A stretch of 64,000 nucleotides of DNA from DSWT01 sp035415725 (GCA_035415725.1 DAOOGN010000007.1:1-64000); one strand, 5' to 3'. Numbered from the stretch's first letter, positions 54,901-63,626 are shown. Translations and numbers: made by a program. Notes: generated by a model not told the origin, from the sequence alone.

Positions 54901-55154
54901 TGTTCGTTCACCTCGTCGGCGCAACCGGGCGGGTGCTCGCCCAGAGCGACGGTGAACCCGCCGGTTGGACGCGCCCGACGACGGGGTGGGCGGTCGGTGA
55001 AGTGGTGGTGGATGAACGGGTCATCGCCATCCCTGACAACGCCGCGCCCGGCGACTATGAAATTCGGGTGGGATTGTATGCGCCGGACGGCCCGCGTCTG
55101 ACCACGGACGCAGGCGACGACGCGATTGTGGTGGGGACGTTCACCGTCCGCTGA
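51999..55154 (+). CDS. Giant GT-C-like membrane protein, paralogue of the 48590 gene
   Basis: 1051 residues from ATG 51999. The same plan as its neighbour: CGYDNAFHLWRAVQMDHLWS near the N-terminus (shared Tyr/Asp-Asn signature), about a dozen helices, the DPETGLVTF-like edge strands, then three beta modules with ALGLWAMTADRAQAAPGDVV and VRLAWQAVAEMETSYRVFVH, near-identical to the first protein in these spots. The pair arose by tandem duplication. It ends two bases from the convergent TPR gene. Confidence 0.75.
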   Translation: MKSANRPLTLLLLILALLLFFVPALQPLLCADFTCGYDNAFHLWRAVQMDHLWSQGVLFSRWAPDMAHGFGFPLFIFTPAGTAAGAAWLHRLGLAWPTALNTLFALGIVAGGLFMFALACDLGGPYAGMVAAVGYVYAPFLAYDVFNRGSLSESVAWAFPPLILWSLQRWAVHRERGFLIAGALGLAALLLSHHLFGFLFAPLLGLWVLVGGYVARDWRVIGRGVLLGALGLGLAAFFWLPPLLERGWVQTERLLGTWVFDYHYNFLSLDHILALPRAADPYLINDWPPKSLGLVPVLAALLPLLRWKRLSRAGRGYVLLLWLLTLTFVFLTLSPAVGLWERLPLLAYIQFPWRYLGPAAFCLALLAGAGVSVPAEEARRRSAHRAGAGMTLALMVGLIAANLGWFFPAHCAPPADTSPAAMIAWERATDTLGMTAKGEYLPIWVKQMPDDGALDAAYMAGDPVVRLPLSALPPGAVILSADYGALRASIDLETPVTFQARYLAFYYPGWQATVDGSPVDVTPEPETGLVTFTVPGGRHRLEVWFGETPLRLLADGLSVLSLVILAVFGLFTKSARRREGKLTDDASGLTSYASRYTSRAAVGFIVAGLALVAVKLLVVDRSVVLWRGTRLQADGTLAGVETPVSVNFGGRALLLGYDLPETFAADAAPTITLYWRALNPAGRDWHVGLVFIGADGTRWSPVDLRDARWGHNPPPFSEWAPEKYARMDYVVDVRPGMPPGDYTLALSLFDRSTLEPASVLGADGNPTGPELVIGQVRVLPPTHKPTLTELEVTEDATLRRCGALGLWAMTADRAQAAPGDVVAWRWVWEAVETPSVSALATVTLRDAANTVVRTWYLPPAATWWPTDQWQAGERWIGRPLVRLPGSLESGEYILRVGLPGCDDLAAVPLHVVAPERRWTVPADFVATDVVLGGAVRLAGYAMEIEETQRVTVRLAWQAVAEMETSYRVFVHLVGATGRVLAQSDGEPAGWTRPTTGWAVGEVVVDERVIAIPDNAAPGDYEIRVGLYAPDGPRLTTDAGDDAIVVGTFTVR

Positions 55155-55156
55155 GA

Positions 55157-56512
55157 TTATGGCGCATAGCCCAGGTCGGCGGCGCGGGTGAACGCTGCTT
55201 GAGCTGCTTGTGTTTCTCCAGTAGCCTGGAGTGCCAATCCGCGCCAGTAGTGCGCCTGCCCCAGTTCTGGCGCAAGCGCGACCGCCTTGTCCAGCGCCTC
55301 GCGGGCGCCGGTTGTGTCGCCCGTCATCAACTTGAACCAGCCCAAAAGCATGGTCGCCTCGCCATCTTCCGGCGCGAGCTGAATCGCGCTCTGGATGGGA
55401 CGCATCGGGTATTCATTCTGGATGAGATGCCGTTCCAGGTAAAAACGGGCTGCGGTTTTGGCTACATCGGCGTCGGTGGGAGCGGCGTCGAGCGCCGCGC
55501 CGATCCAGGCATCCACTTCGTCGTAGTGGCCGGCCTGGGCTTTAGCCTCGGCCAGGCTCAGGCAGGTGAGGGGATTGGTCGGGTCGAGGTTGTAGGCTTG
55601 CAGTAGTGCGTTGGCGGCGTTGTCGGTTTGCTGCTGGCCGAGGTAGAACAGTCCCAAGAGCAACCAGGCCAGAGGAGAGCGCGGCGCCAGGGTAGTGGCT
55701 TTGAGGAAGTGGGGTTGTGCTTCTTGAGGGCGGTCGAGTCGCGCCAGGGCCTCGCCGAGCCAGGCATGGGCTGCGGCAGGGGCGTCATCTGTGGCCGCAG
55801 CGCGGGTCAGTACACAGGCGGCCAACGGCCAATTTCCGTCGCGGATGAGGGTAATCCCTAATTGCACGTCATCGCCGGTCGGCGGAAGGATGCAAAAGCG
55901 GGCATCGGCTTCGCATAGTGAAGAAATATCTCCACTGAGCGCGCCCAGGGTAAGGCGTGCGTCGAGGTCATCCGGCGCGGCGTCATACCAGCGTTGAGCG
56001 ATGGTGCTGGCGGTAGCGCACTGATACGTGTGCAGGTAGGCGCGGGTCAGCCATTTCAAAGCCTGGCTGTCGTTGGGGACGGTGATAAGGTGCGCTTCGG
56101 CTGTAGTGATGAGGTCGGCCCAGTTTCCATTGAGCGCGAGCAACTCCAGTCGCAACGGCGTTATTTCTTCGACGGGTGCCTTCCTACGGGCGGCTTCATC
56201 CAGAGCGGCTAAGCCGGCAGCGGGTCGGTTCCACATCTGATAGAGTTGGGCGAGTTGCAGCGCCGGTTGTGGATCATGGGGAGCCTCCTGCAAAGCCTCG
56301 TGGTAGAGGGTTTCGGCGGCGGAGTATTCGCCGGCCGTGATGTGGGCGGCGGCAGCGCGGTAGATTTCGGCGTAGGGAGGGCTGTCGATGTTTGTGGGTG
56401 TAGGGATAACGGACGGCGGCGTCGCCGGCGCGCAGCATGACAACAGCCAGGCAGCTATCGCCAGCGCGAGGCATAACTTGTAATACAGGTCATAATTCGG
56501 ACGCCGTTTCAT
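55157..56512 (-). CDS. TPR-repeat lipoprotein
   Basis: 451 residues. A signal segment ends in LLSCCAP, a lipobox with Cys27 or its neighbour as anchor, then a short Pro/Thr linker. The rest is tetratricopeptide repeats, about ten by eye (for example EYSAAETLYHEALQEAPHDP, PQEAQPHFLKATTLAPRSPL, GAREALDKAVALAPELGQAH). It is probably a surface-exposed scaffold. It is convergent with the giant membrane protein and may assist the same process, but nothing links them directly. Confidence 0.85.
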   Translation of the reverse strand: MKRRPNYDLYYKLCLALAIAAWLLSCCAPATPPSVIPTPTNIDSPPYAEIYRAAAAHITAGEYSAAETLYHEALQEAPHDPQPALQLAQLYQMWNRPAAGLAALDEAARRKAPVEEITPLRLELLALNGNWADLITTAEAHLITVPNDSQALKWLTRAYLHTYQCATASTIAQRWYDAAPDDLDARLTLGALSGDISSLCEADARFCILPPTGDDVQLGITLIRDGNWPLAACVLTRAAATDDAPAAAHAWLGEALARLDRPQEAQPHFLKATTLAPRSPLAWLLLGLFYLGQQQTDNAANALLQAYNLDPTNPLTCLSLAEAKAQAGHYDEVDAWIGAALDAAPTDADVAKTAARFYLERHLIQNEYPMRPIQSAIQLAPEDGEATMLLGWFKLMTGDTTGAREALDKAVALAPELGQAHYWRGLALQATGETQAAQAAFTRAADLGYAP

Positions 56513-56639
56513 TGAATCAACGCTTACGCAAGAGTTTCTAGAGGACTATTTTACCACGTCATTTGCTTTTTCCTGTGCTCTCATTACAATACAAGGGTTT
56601 CACGTAGGCAGGGTGAGGTGTACGACAGGAATGGCTGTA

Positions 56640-56700
56640 GCCGGTCTCCAGACCGAGCTACCGCCGGGTCAGGCGTGGGCGGGCACGGTCGGAGACCGGC
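56640..56700. repeat. 10-bp inverted repeat in spacer
   Basis: GCCGGTCTCC at 56640-56649 and GGAGACCGGC at 56691-56700 are perfect inverted repeats 41 bases apart, with smaller palindromes in between. The 248-base spacer between the TPR gene and the REC-Roadblock gene contains nothing else clear. Confidence 0.75.
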
Positions 56701-56760
56701 CCGAGCCGTATTTTGTAGAGGTCCCGTTTTGCATCTATCGTTTGAGAAGGATCGGATTAT

Positions 56761-57750
56761 ATGCGCGTTTTGGTTGTGGACCCCAATGAAGCTTTTGCGA
56801 CTTTATTATCCGAAGAATTAAAGCGCGAAGGTTATGAGATCGATATGTGCCTGGATGGGACCAGTGCGCTCGCTGCTGCACGGCGTCATACGATCGATCT
56901 TGCTGTGTTAGACATGGCCTTAGTTGGACCGGACGCCCTCGTGCTCGCCCAACAACTACGGAATTTGAATGCCAACCTGCGGCTGATGCTCATCCCGCTT
57001 ATGGGGGAAACGTTGCCGTCCCAGGCAATGTCATTAGCGGTGCAAGGGGTGCTTCCCAAGCCTTTCTTCTTACCGGAGCTGCCGGGGTTGATTCAGGCAG
57101 CGCTTCGTGCGCCGTTAGCAGGAGGCGTCATTACGTCAGAAACGGCGGAGCCAACGCCCGTTGTGGCCGAATCTGTACCGCCCCCGGTAGAGGAAGGCAT
57201 TGCGATGGATGAAGGCATCTTTGGTCCTGAGATCGGCGCCGTCCCCGCGCGTGAAACGAAACAGTATATCATCGCGCCTCCCGTCGAAATGATAGAAATG
57301 CCCCTTCCAGAGATGGAGAGTGTTGAGATAAGCCAGGAGGGTCAGGAAGGAACCGCCGGTCTTTCTTATGATGCCTTCAGCGCGCACCGTCTGGAAGTTG
57401 AACGACTGATGAACGCGCTGGTACAGGACGTAGGCGCCGACGCGGTCTTGTTGACGTTCGGCGGTGGGCTGTTGACGTATGTGGGTGGCCTGGCGCAGGC
57501 TGAGGCCGAGTCCATCTCGCGCGCTATTGTCCACGGCTGGCGGACGTCCGCCGAGGTCGCGCGCATTTTGGGCCGCGAGCAAGTGCGTTTTGAGCAAAGC
57601 ATCTCCGGCGACGACTATATGCTTTACGCCTTGAGTGTGGAAGTCAATGCCATTATGGGCGTTGCCGTGCGCGGCGCGGCGCCCCTGGGATTGTTGCGCC
57701 ATCACGCGCGCGCGACGGCCGAACGGATCGCGCAGATCTGCAAAGTGTAG
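56761..57750 (+). CDS. REC domain fused to a Roadblock/LC7-like domain
   Basis: 329 residues. N-terminal REC domain (1-115) with Asp51 in AVLDMAL and Lys100 in LPKPF; of the acidic pair only Asp7 remains in VVDPNE, the second being Pro, so phosphorylation may be altered. A flexible acidic linker spans about 120-200. The C-terminal domain (about 205-329: ERLMNALVQDVGADAVLLTF to AIMGVAVRGAAPLG) fits the Roadblock/LC7 fold of MglB-type GTPase partners. The GT39-like gene starts five bases after its stop. Confidence 0.7.
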   Translation: MRVLVVDPNEAFATLLSEELKREGYEIDMCLDGTSALAAARRHTIDLAVLDMALVGPDALVLAQQLRNLNANLRLMLIPLMGETLPSQAMSLAVQGVLPKPFFLPELPGLIQAALRAPLAGGVITSETAEPTPVVAESVPPPVEEGIAMDEGIFGPEIGAVPARETKQYIIAPPVEMIEMPLPEMESVEISQEGQEGTAGLSYDAFSAHRLEVERLMNALVQDVGADAVLLTFGGGLLTYVGGLAQAEAESISRAIVHGWRTSAEVARILGREQVRFEQSISGDDYMLYALSVEVNAIMGVAVRGAAPLGLLRHHARATAERIAQICKV

Positions 57751-57755
57751 CCACC

Positions 57756-59789
57756 GTGCAAAGGCTGCGTCAACAGTTTGACCGGACCCGTAAACCCATG
57801 GTTGGGCTGGCAGTGCTCTCTTTTCTTTTGCTGGTGGCGGCGACGGGGCTGTTGGCTTTTCACCGTTATGTGTGGGATGCTTTTCTGCTGCTTATTCTCT
57901 CCGGCTGTGGGTTGCTGTTGAGCTTGACTCGTACTGTCACTCCCCCAAAAAACTTCTCCGCGCGCCCGGCGCGGTTTCTGCCGCGCACTCTGACCGGCTG
58001 GGTCCGTTTGAGCGCGCTGTTGGTGGTTGTGGTGGTGTCATTCTCGGCGCGTCGGGATGTCGCCGGGCGGGATTATACGGCTTTGTTCCTCGGCTGGCTC
58101 ATCGCCGTGCTGAGTTTTGGCGCGACGCTCCTGTTGCCGTTGATCCGACGTAAACGCACGGAGACTCTCTGCCGTTCGGAGCGATATGCGCTGGCGGGGT
58201 TGCTGCTGGCGGCGTTCCTGGTCCGCGCACTGGCATTGGGACAAATCCCGGCCAATCTCGGCGGTGACGAGGGCACGCAGTTGCTGGCCGGACTCCGTCT
58301 GGTGGAACGTCCATTGGGCAACCCCTTTGCGACCGGCTGGTATTCGGTTCCCACAATGTCCTTTCTGGCTTACGGCGTGGCGATGCGGCTCTTCGGGGCC
58401 ACGATGGCCGGCGGACGGATGCTTTCGGCCATCGTGGGCACGGTGACGGTCCTGACGACATTCCTCCTGGGACGGACGTTAGGAGGGCGGCGTGTGGGGT
58501 GGGTGGCGGCGTTGGTGGTGGCCTTTTCCCATTACCACATCCATTTTAGCCGTCTGGCGTCCAACCAAATCTTCGATCCCCTTATCGGCACATTGTCCCT
58601 CTGGCTGCTGTGGTTAGCGCTGAAGCCGGTACGACCCGTGGGGAACGCAGCAGGGGAGGGACAGTTCCAGAGCAGCTTCCAGGATGAGATGCGGACGGTG
58701 TCGCTGTGGGGGTTGTCCGGCCTGGTCGCCGGGATGGGATGGTACACTTACTTCGGCGCGCGCTGGGTGACGTTCCTCATCGGCCTGATCGTCGCCTGGC
58801 GGATGTTGGTCGAACCGCGCTTTTGGGTCCGCCATAGGCGCGGCCTGCTGATGTTCGCGGGCGGCTGGTTGATGGTCGTCTTGCCGTTGCTGGGATGGTA
58901 TACAGTGCATCCGTCGGCATTGACGGAGCGCTATAACGAGGTGAGCATTTTTGCTTCGGGCTGGTTGGAACGCGAGGTGACGGTCACCGGGAAGCCGCCG
59001 CTCACGTTGCTCCTGTGCCAGTTGTGGAAGGCGGCGACGGCTTTCCACTATACGCCGGACCCCACTTTCTGGTATTTTCCGCAGGCGCCGCTGTTGGACT
59101 TCATCACCGGGGCGTTGGTGTTGGTTGGATTGATGGTGGCCTTACGGCGGGCGCGTTGGCCTTCACGGGCTGTGACATTGATCTGGTTGGGGTCGACGCT
59201 GCTGATGGCCTGGGGCTTGACCGAAAACCCGCCGAGCAGTCAGCGGGGGCTGCTGCTCGTTCCGGCAGTGGCGCTCCTGGCCGCGTGGGGTATGGAAGCG
59301 TTGTGGAAGGTGCTGGGATCGGTGCGGTTGGCGCGGGTTACCTTTGGCATCCTGCTGAGCCTGATGGCGCTGTATAACCTGGGTTTCTATTTCGCCGTTT
59401 ACACACCGCGTCGTCTGTACGGCAATCCCACGGCAGAAATCGCCACGGCACTGGCGCATTATATTCTGAAGAATCCTCATCCTGTCTGTGGGTCTGCCGG
59501 TGTAGAGCCGTGTTACAGCACCGTCTACTTTTTCGGCGCGCCGGTCATCTACTGGCAGTTTGGCGGAATGGCTTTCCTGCTGCGCGACCAACCCGGTATG
59601 GATGTGCTGCCCGGTGAGATGCCGGCGCATGTCGCCTCCCCGGCGCGTTTCGTCTTTACCGGCGGGCGTTTTAACGAGTTTGACGCGGTGCAGAGTGCCT
59701 ATCCCGGCGGCGTCGCTGCCGAGGTGAAATCGCCGGACGGGCACGTTTTGGCGCTGATCTATGATTGGTCGGCGGCAAGTTCTCCCTGA
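57756..59789 (+). CDS. GT39-like membrane glycosyltransferase (PMT/ArnT family)
   Basis: 677 residues starting at GTG 57756. GT-C fold: several N-terminal helices, then the first external loop IPANLGGDEGTQLLAGLRL with an Asp-Glu pair that aligns with the catalytic loop of the family, followed by PLGNPFATGWYSVPTM and about ten helices. It transfers a sugar from a polyprenyl-phosphate donor to a lipid or protein on the outer face of the membrane. Donor and acceptor unknown. Co-transcribed with the REC-Roadblock gene. Confidence 0.82.
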   Translation: MQRLRQQFDRTRKPMVGLAVLSFLLLVAATGLLAFHRYVWDAFLLLILSGCGLLLSLTRTVTPPKNFSARPARFLPRTLTGWVRLSALLVVVVVSFSARRDVAGRDYTALFLGWLIAVLSFGATLLLPLIRRKRTETLCRSERYALAGLLLAAFLVRALALGQIPANLGGDEGTQLLAGLRLVERPLGNPFATGWYSVPTMSFLAYGVAMRLFGATMAGGRMLSAIVGTVTVLTTFLLGRTLGGRRVGWVAALVVAFSHYHIHFSRLASNQIFDPLIGTLSLWLLWLALKPVRPVGNAAGEGQFQSSFQDEMRTVSLWGLSGLVAGMGWYTYFGARWVTFLIGLIVAWRMLVEPRFWVRHRRGLLMFAGGWLMVVLPLLGWYTVHPSALTERYNEVSIFASGWLEREVTVTGKPPLTLLLCQLWKAATAFHYTPDPTFWYFPQAPLLDFITGALVLVGLMVALRRARWPSRAVTLIWLGSTLLMAWGLTENPPSSQRGLLLVPAVALLAAWGMEALWKVLGSVRLARVTFGILLSLMALYNLGFYFAVYTPRRLYGNPTAEIATALAHYILKNPHPVCGSAGVEPCYSTVYFFGAPVIYWQFGGMAFLLRDQPGMDVLPGEMPAHVASPARFVFTGGRFNEFDAVQSAYPGGVAAEVKSPDGHVLALIYDWSAASSP

Positions 59790-59793
59790 CCAT

Positions 59794-59821
59794 TTGACAA
59801 TCCATCCCCAGACGCTATAAT
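59794..59821 (+). promoter_or_regulatory. Promoter of rpsU
   Basis: TTGACA at 59794-59799 and TATAAT at 59816-59821 are perfect boxes 16 bases apart, 60 bases upstream of the rpsU start. Confidence 0.85.
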
Positions 59822-59880
59822 GAGACAGTAGCATAAAAATCCTAGCCGGCAGTGCCGGGAGCATGAAGGGAGGGAGAAGT

Positions 59881-60087
59881 GTGACCTATGTTTTTGCGGA
59901 TGACAATGAATCCTTTGATTCATTGTTGCGTCGTTTCAAGAAAAAGGTGCAAGGGGATCGTATCCTCTCCGAGATTCGCAAGCGGCGGTATTTTGAGCAG
60001 CCAAGCATAGTGCGGAAACGCAAACGGGCAGCGAAATTACGCAAGAGTCGCCGGACTTCACTCAAAGATAGTCGCAAGCAGTACTGA
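59881..60087 (+). CDS. rpsU: Small ribosomal subunit protein bS21
   Basis: 68 residues from GTG 59881, set by GGGAGGGAGAAG upstream. The bS21 pattern is clear: ESFDSLLRRFKKKVQ, then ILSEIRKRRYFEQPS, RKRKRAAKLRKSRR and a basic tail. It binds the 30S platform near the mRNA exit channel. It leads the conserved run with yqeY. Confidence 0.93.
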   Translation: MTYVFADDNESFDSLLRRFKKKVQGDRILSEIRKRRYFEQPSIVRKRKRAAKLRKSRRTSLKDSRKQY

Positions 60088-60104
60088 ACCGGTTTGGGTG
60101 TGTG

Positions 60105-60551
60105 ATGAGCCTCAAAGAACAACTTCAACACGATTTACAGACGGCGATGCGCGCGCGTGACGAGCGCCGTAAGTCTGTGCTGCGTATGGCCCTGACCGCC
60201 ATTCAACTGGCAGAAGTTGAAGAGAGGGGGGAGTTGAGCGACGCCGGTGTCGTCAACGCCATCCGCAAAGAGGTTCGGCGTCGAGAAGACGCCCTGGAGA
60301 TGATCCGACAATCCGGACGCGACGATATCATCGCCGAGGATGAAGCGCAGTTGGAGATTCTCCGTTCTTATCTGCCCCAGCTTTTAACGGCGGAAGAAGT
60401 AGCCGTCATTGCCCGGGAGGTTATCGCCGAGGCGGGTGCTGCTTCTCCGGCCGATATGGGGAAAGTCATGAAATTACTTATACCCAGGGTGCAGGGCAAG
60501 GCTGATGGACGCATGGTCAGTCAAGTTGTCCGTGATTTGCTTGCCGCTTGA
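60105..60551 (+). CDS. yqeY: YqeY family (GatB/Yqey domain) protein
   Basis: 148 residues from ATG 60105. The YqeY signature runs end to end: LKEQLQHDLQTAMRARDERR, VLRMALTAIQLAEVE, a stretch of charged helices, LRSYLPQLLTAEEV and the C-terminal ADMGKVMKLLIPRVQGKADG. This domain also forms the tail of GatB and binds tRNA there; the stand-alone protein's role is not settled. It lies 17 bases after rpsU, a gene order found in many bacteria. Confidence 0.92.
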   Translation: MSLKEQLQHDLQTAMRARDERRKSVLRMALTAIQLAEVEERGELSDAGVVNAIRKEVRRREDALEMIRQSGRDDIIAEDEAQLEILRSYLPQLLTAEEVAVIAREVIAEAGAASPADMGKVMKLLIPRVQGKADGRMVSQVVRDLLAA

Positions 60552-60581
60552 CCCCCTGGTCTCTGTCCATGAACGTTGAAT

Positions 60582-60612
60582 CAAGAGGGGCCCCGGCGTG
60601 GGGCTCCTCTTG
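60582..60612 (+). terminator. Strong hairpin between yqeY and pgpH
   Basis: CAAGAGGGGCCCC (60582-60594) pairs along 13 positions with GGGGCTCCTCTTG (60600-60612), with one G-T pair and a five-base loop. The following TGCTATTGG is not a T tract, so it may be a weak terminator or an attenuator ahead of pgpH. Confidence 0.5.
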
Positions 60613-60624
60613 TGCTATTGGACA

Positions 60625-62718
60625 ATGAGCGTAACGAAGTCGACTAAAGTTTCGCGTGGCTGGGGTTTTCGCCAAAGCCTTTTCTGGTTTTGGCTGACGT
60701 TGTTGACGGCATGTGTCCTCGTTTTTTCGTTCCCCAATGATTACAACCTGGTGGCCGGCGCGGTGGCGCAGCGCGACATACGGGCGCCGCTGGATTTCAC
60801 CTATGTCAGCGAGATCCGCACCCAGCAAGCGCGAAAAGAGGCCATCCGGCAGGTCGCCCCGGTGTACACGTCCCCGGACTTCGATCTGGCGCGGCAACAA
60901 TACAACCGGGCGCGTCAGGTTTTTGCCTACTTGTGGGAACTGCGCGCCGATATTTATGCTTCCGAGGCGCAGGGATATGCCTGGGTTCTGGCCGTGCCGG
61001 AGCTGGCGGATTTGCCGTTGAGTACGGTGAACCTCCTTCTCGATATGCCCGATGCAAGTTGGAAGCAGGTGGAAATCGAATCGTTGAGTTTACTGGATCA
61101 GATCATGCGTCAGCAGCGCATCCGTGAGGAAGACCTGGCTACCGTGCGCGCGAATGTGGTGAACCTGGTGGCCCTGGAACTGGCGCCGGATGAGGCCCTC
61201 GTGGTCAACGAGTTGGTGCAGCGTTTCCTGAAGCCGAATGTGTTCTATGATGAAGCGGCGACAGAGGCGGCGCGTCAGGCGGCGAGTGACGCCGTCGGCG
61301 CGAACTTCAACACCTTCCGCAGCGGTGAAGTGATTGTACGTGAAGGCAATGTCGTCTCTGAATTGGATATGGAGGCCCTGCGCGAATTAGGACTGTTGAC
61401 CCAGACGTGGAATTGGGTAGACTTCTGTTGGATGCTTTTGCTGGCGGGGATCGCGGTGTTTATGCTGGGTTTTTATCTGTGGCGATTCCAGCCCGACGTG
61501 TTGAACGTTGTATCTTCGGAACTGTTATTTGCGCTTCTCATGACCCTCTTTCTGGTCCTGGCGCGAGTGCTCATCACGTCGGGGAATATGCTGCCGTACC
61601 TGTTCCCTGCGCCGGCGCTGGCGATGCTTTTGACGACCACGGTGGGTCTGCCGGCAGCGGTCGGCGCGGTGACTTTCGTCGGCGGTGTTAGCGGCTGGAT
61701 CGCCGGGCGCTCGCTGGGATTTGCCGTGTTTATCACCATGGGTGGCATCGCCGGGGCGTTGACCTTGCCGCGTTATGAACAAACCAGCACGATTTTCCGT
61801 TCCGGGTTGTTAGGGGGACTGCTCGGCGCCGCGACGTTATTTGCTTTCAACGCCGGCGACTTCAAGACGGATCCTTTGTCGTTATGGTTCAAGGTTGGCG
61901 TGGCGATGGCCGGGGGAGTTGTTTCCGGCGCTTTGACGGTGGGAGGACTATTTCTGCTCGCCCCGCTGTTCGATCTGACGACGACTTTTCGTCTCACGGA
62001 GTTGAGTCGTCCGAATCATCCCCTGCTGCAGCAATTGTTGCGGGAGGCGCCGGCGACCTTCAACCACGTGATGATGGTGGCGAGCCTGGCGGAACAGGCC
62101 GCCGAACGCATCGGCGCGAACACCCTGCTCACGCGGGTGGGGGCGTACTACCACGACGTCGGCAAACTGGCGCGGCCGTACTTCTTCGCGGAAAACCAGC
62201 AGGGCTTGAGCAATCCCCACGACCGGCTGGACCCCTACACGAGCGTCGATGTGCTCAAAGGCCACATCCGCGATGGGATCAAACTGGCGCGTCAGTATCA
62301 CCTGCCGGGGCGGGTACGCGCCTTTATCCCGGAACATCACGGAACGACGCGGGCGAGTTTCTTCTATCACAAGGCCGTTGAAGCCGCCGGCGGGGAGGCC
62401 GACCTGATCGACGAATCCCAGTTCCGCTATCCCGGTCCGATTCCACAAAGCCGCGAGACACTGCTGGTGATGTTGGCGGACGGAGCGGAAGCTGCCACCC
62501 GCGCGCGCCGACCTTCCACGCCGGAAGAATTGGCGAGCGTCATCAATGCGATCTTTGAACAGCGGTTGATGGATGGTCAATTGGATGAATGTCCGATAAC
62601 GATGCACGAACTGCACATCGTGAAATCAACCTATATTGAACTTTTGCGTGGGGCTTTCCATCCCCGCATCCCGTATCCTGAACCCCAGGAGAGCAAAAAG
62701 CACGATTATGGGCGCTAA
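60625..62718 (+). CDS. pgpH: 7TM-HD family c-di-AMP phosphodiesterase (PgpH-like)
   Basis: 697 residues from ATG 60625, chosen because the hairpin at 60582-60612 covers the alternative GTG 60598. One N-terminal helix, an extracellular 7TMR-HDED domain (about 50-255), seven membrane helices (about 265-455) and a cytoplasmic HD domain. The HD motif is His510-Asp511 in YYHDVGKLARPYF, with NHVMMVASLAEQAA before it and PEHHGTTRASFFY after. PgpH-type enzymes degrade c-di-AMP. The ybeY start overlaps its end by 11 bases. Confidence 0.93.
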   Translation: MSVTKSTKVSRGWGFRQSLFWFWLTLLTACVLVFSFPNDYNLVAGAVAQRDIRAPLDFTYVSEIRTQQARKEAIRQVAPVYTSPDFDLARQQYNRARQVFAYLWELRADIYASEAQGYAWVLAVPELADLPLSTVNLLLDMPDASWKQVEIESLSLLDQIMRQQRIREEDLATVRANVVNLVALELAPDEALVVNELVQRFLKPNVFYDEAATEAARQAASDAVGANFNTFRSGEVIVREGNVVSELDMEALRELGLLTQTWNWVDFCWMLLLAGIAVFMLGFYLWRFQPDVLNVVSSELLFALLMTLFLVLARVLITSGNMLPYLFPAPALAMLLTTTVGLPAAVGAVTFVGGVSGWIAGRSLGFAVFITMGGIAGALTLPRYEQTSTIFRSGLLGGLLGAATLFAFNAGDFKTDPLSLWFKVGVAMAGGVVSGALTVGGLFLLAPLFDLTTTFRLTELSRPNHPLLQQLLREAPATFNHVMMVASLAEQAAERIGANTLLTRVGAYYHDVGKLARPYFFAENQQGLSNPHDRLDPYTSVDVLKGHIRDGIKLARQYHLPGRVRAFIPEHHGTTRASFFYHKAVEAAGGEADLIDESQFRYPGPIPQSRETLLVMLADGAEAATRARRPSTPEELASVINAIFEQRLMDGQLDECPITMHELHIVKSTYIELLRGAFHPRIPYPEPQESKKHDYGR

Positions 62719-63190
62719 ACGACATATTATCGATATACAAGTTGAGGAACAGGTTGGCCCGCTCGACGTCGAGCCGCTGCGCGAGGCCGTGAGCCAGACA
62801 TTGATGCAGCAAGGAGTGACTGAACCCTGTGAGGTGGTGGTAGTCATTGCCGACGATGCCGTTTTGGAGGATTTGAACTCCCGTTTTCGCGGCATCGTCG
62901 AGCCTACGGACGTCCTTGCGTTTGCTAACGATACGCGTGGTCCCTTTGCCGGCGGCGGGGGACAGTTCCCCCGTTATCTGGGCGACATCGTCATCTCCAT
63001 GGACCGCGCCCGCGCTCAGGCCGAAGCTGTCGGCGGGGCGTTGACCCAGGAATTGCAGTTGCTCACGGTTCACGGCGTTCTGCATTTGCTCGGTCATGAT
63101 CATGCCGCAGCGGCAGACAAGGCGGCGATGTGGGCCGCGCAAGCGGCTATTCTCAACGATCTCGGCGCGGAGATCCCTTTACCGGAATGA
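62708..63190 (+). CDS. ybeY: Endoribonuclease YbeY (rRNA maturation factor)
   Basis: 160 residues from ATG 62708, inside the end of pgpH; further upstream starts would lie deep in that gene. The zinc motif HGVLHLLGHDH (H3xH5xH form) near residue 122 and LNSRFRGIVEPTDVLAF near 55 identify the family. It processes 16S rRNA 3' ends and takes part in ribosome quality control. Its stop overlaps the next start (ATGA at 63187). Confidence 0.95.
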   Translation: MGAKRHIIDIQVEEQVGPLDVEPLREAVSQTLMQQGVTEPCEVVVVIADDAVLEDLNSRFRGIVEPTDVLAFANDTRGPFAGGGGQFPRYLGDIVISMDRARAQAEAVGGALTQELQLLTVHGVLHLLGHDHAAAADKAAMWAAQAAILNDLGAEIPLPE

Positions 63191-63573
63191 CTCCACAATG
63201 CAACGGTAACTTTTGGGCCAGCCTGAAACATGCGGCTGAAGGATTGCTGTATGCCATTCATACGCAGCGCAATTTCCGCATTCATCTTGTCGTTGCCGTA
63301 GTGGTCGTCGTGATGGGGTGGTGGCTGCATTTGCCCTATGCGTCGTGGGCCGTTTTGGCTTTAACGGTGGGAATGGTTTTGGTCACCGAAATGGTGAACA
63401 CGGCCGCCGAGGCTATGGTGGATTTAGCCAGTCCCGATTACCATCCCCTCGCCAAACTCGTCAAAGATGTGGCGGCGGGCGCGGTGTTGGTGACGGCCAT
63501 CACGGCGATTGTGGTGGGTCTGATCGTCCTTGGCCCCCCGTTGCTGACGCGGTTGGGGATTGAGGGTTGTTAA
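63187..63573 (+). CDS. dgkA: Diacylglycerol kinase family (undecaprenol kinase type)
   Basis: 128 residues from ATG 63187. Three membrane helices and the family signature TEMVNTAAEAMVDL near residue 77 with Glu and Asn ATP/metal ligands, followed by AKLVKDVAAGAVL. Gram-positive-type members phosphorylate undecaprenol or diacylglycerol. The order pgpH-ybeY-dgkA is widely conserved; era would normally come next but is replaced here by a DUF2961 gene. Confidence 0.92.
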   Translation: MTPQCNGNFWASLKHAAEGLLYAIHTQRNFRIHLVVAVVVVVMGWWLHLPYASWAVLALTVGMVLVTEMVNTAAEAMVDLASPDYHPLAKLVKDVAAGAVLVTAITAIVVGLIVLGPPLLTRLGIEGC

Positions 63574-63626
63574 CTCACAGCGTAGGGCAAATTGCCCATT
63601 CGCCCTACCCTATAGGGAGGAACCTT

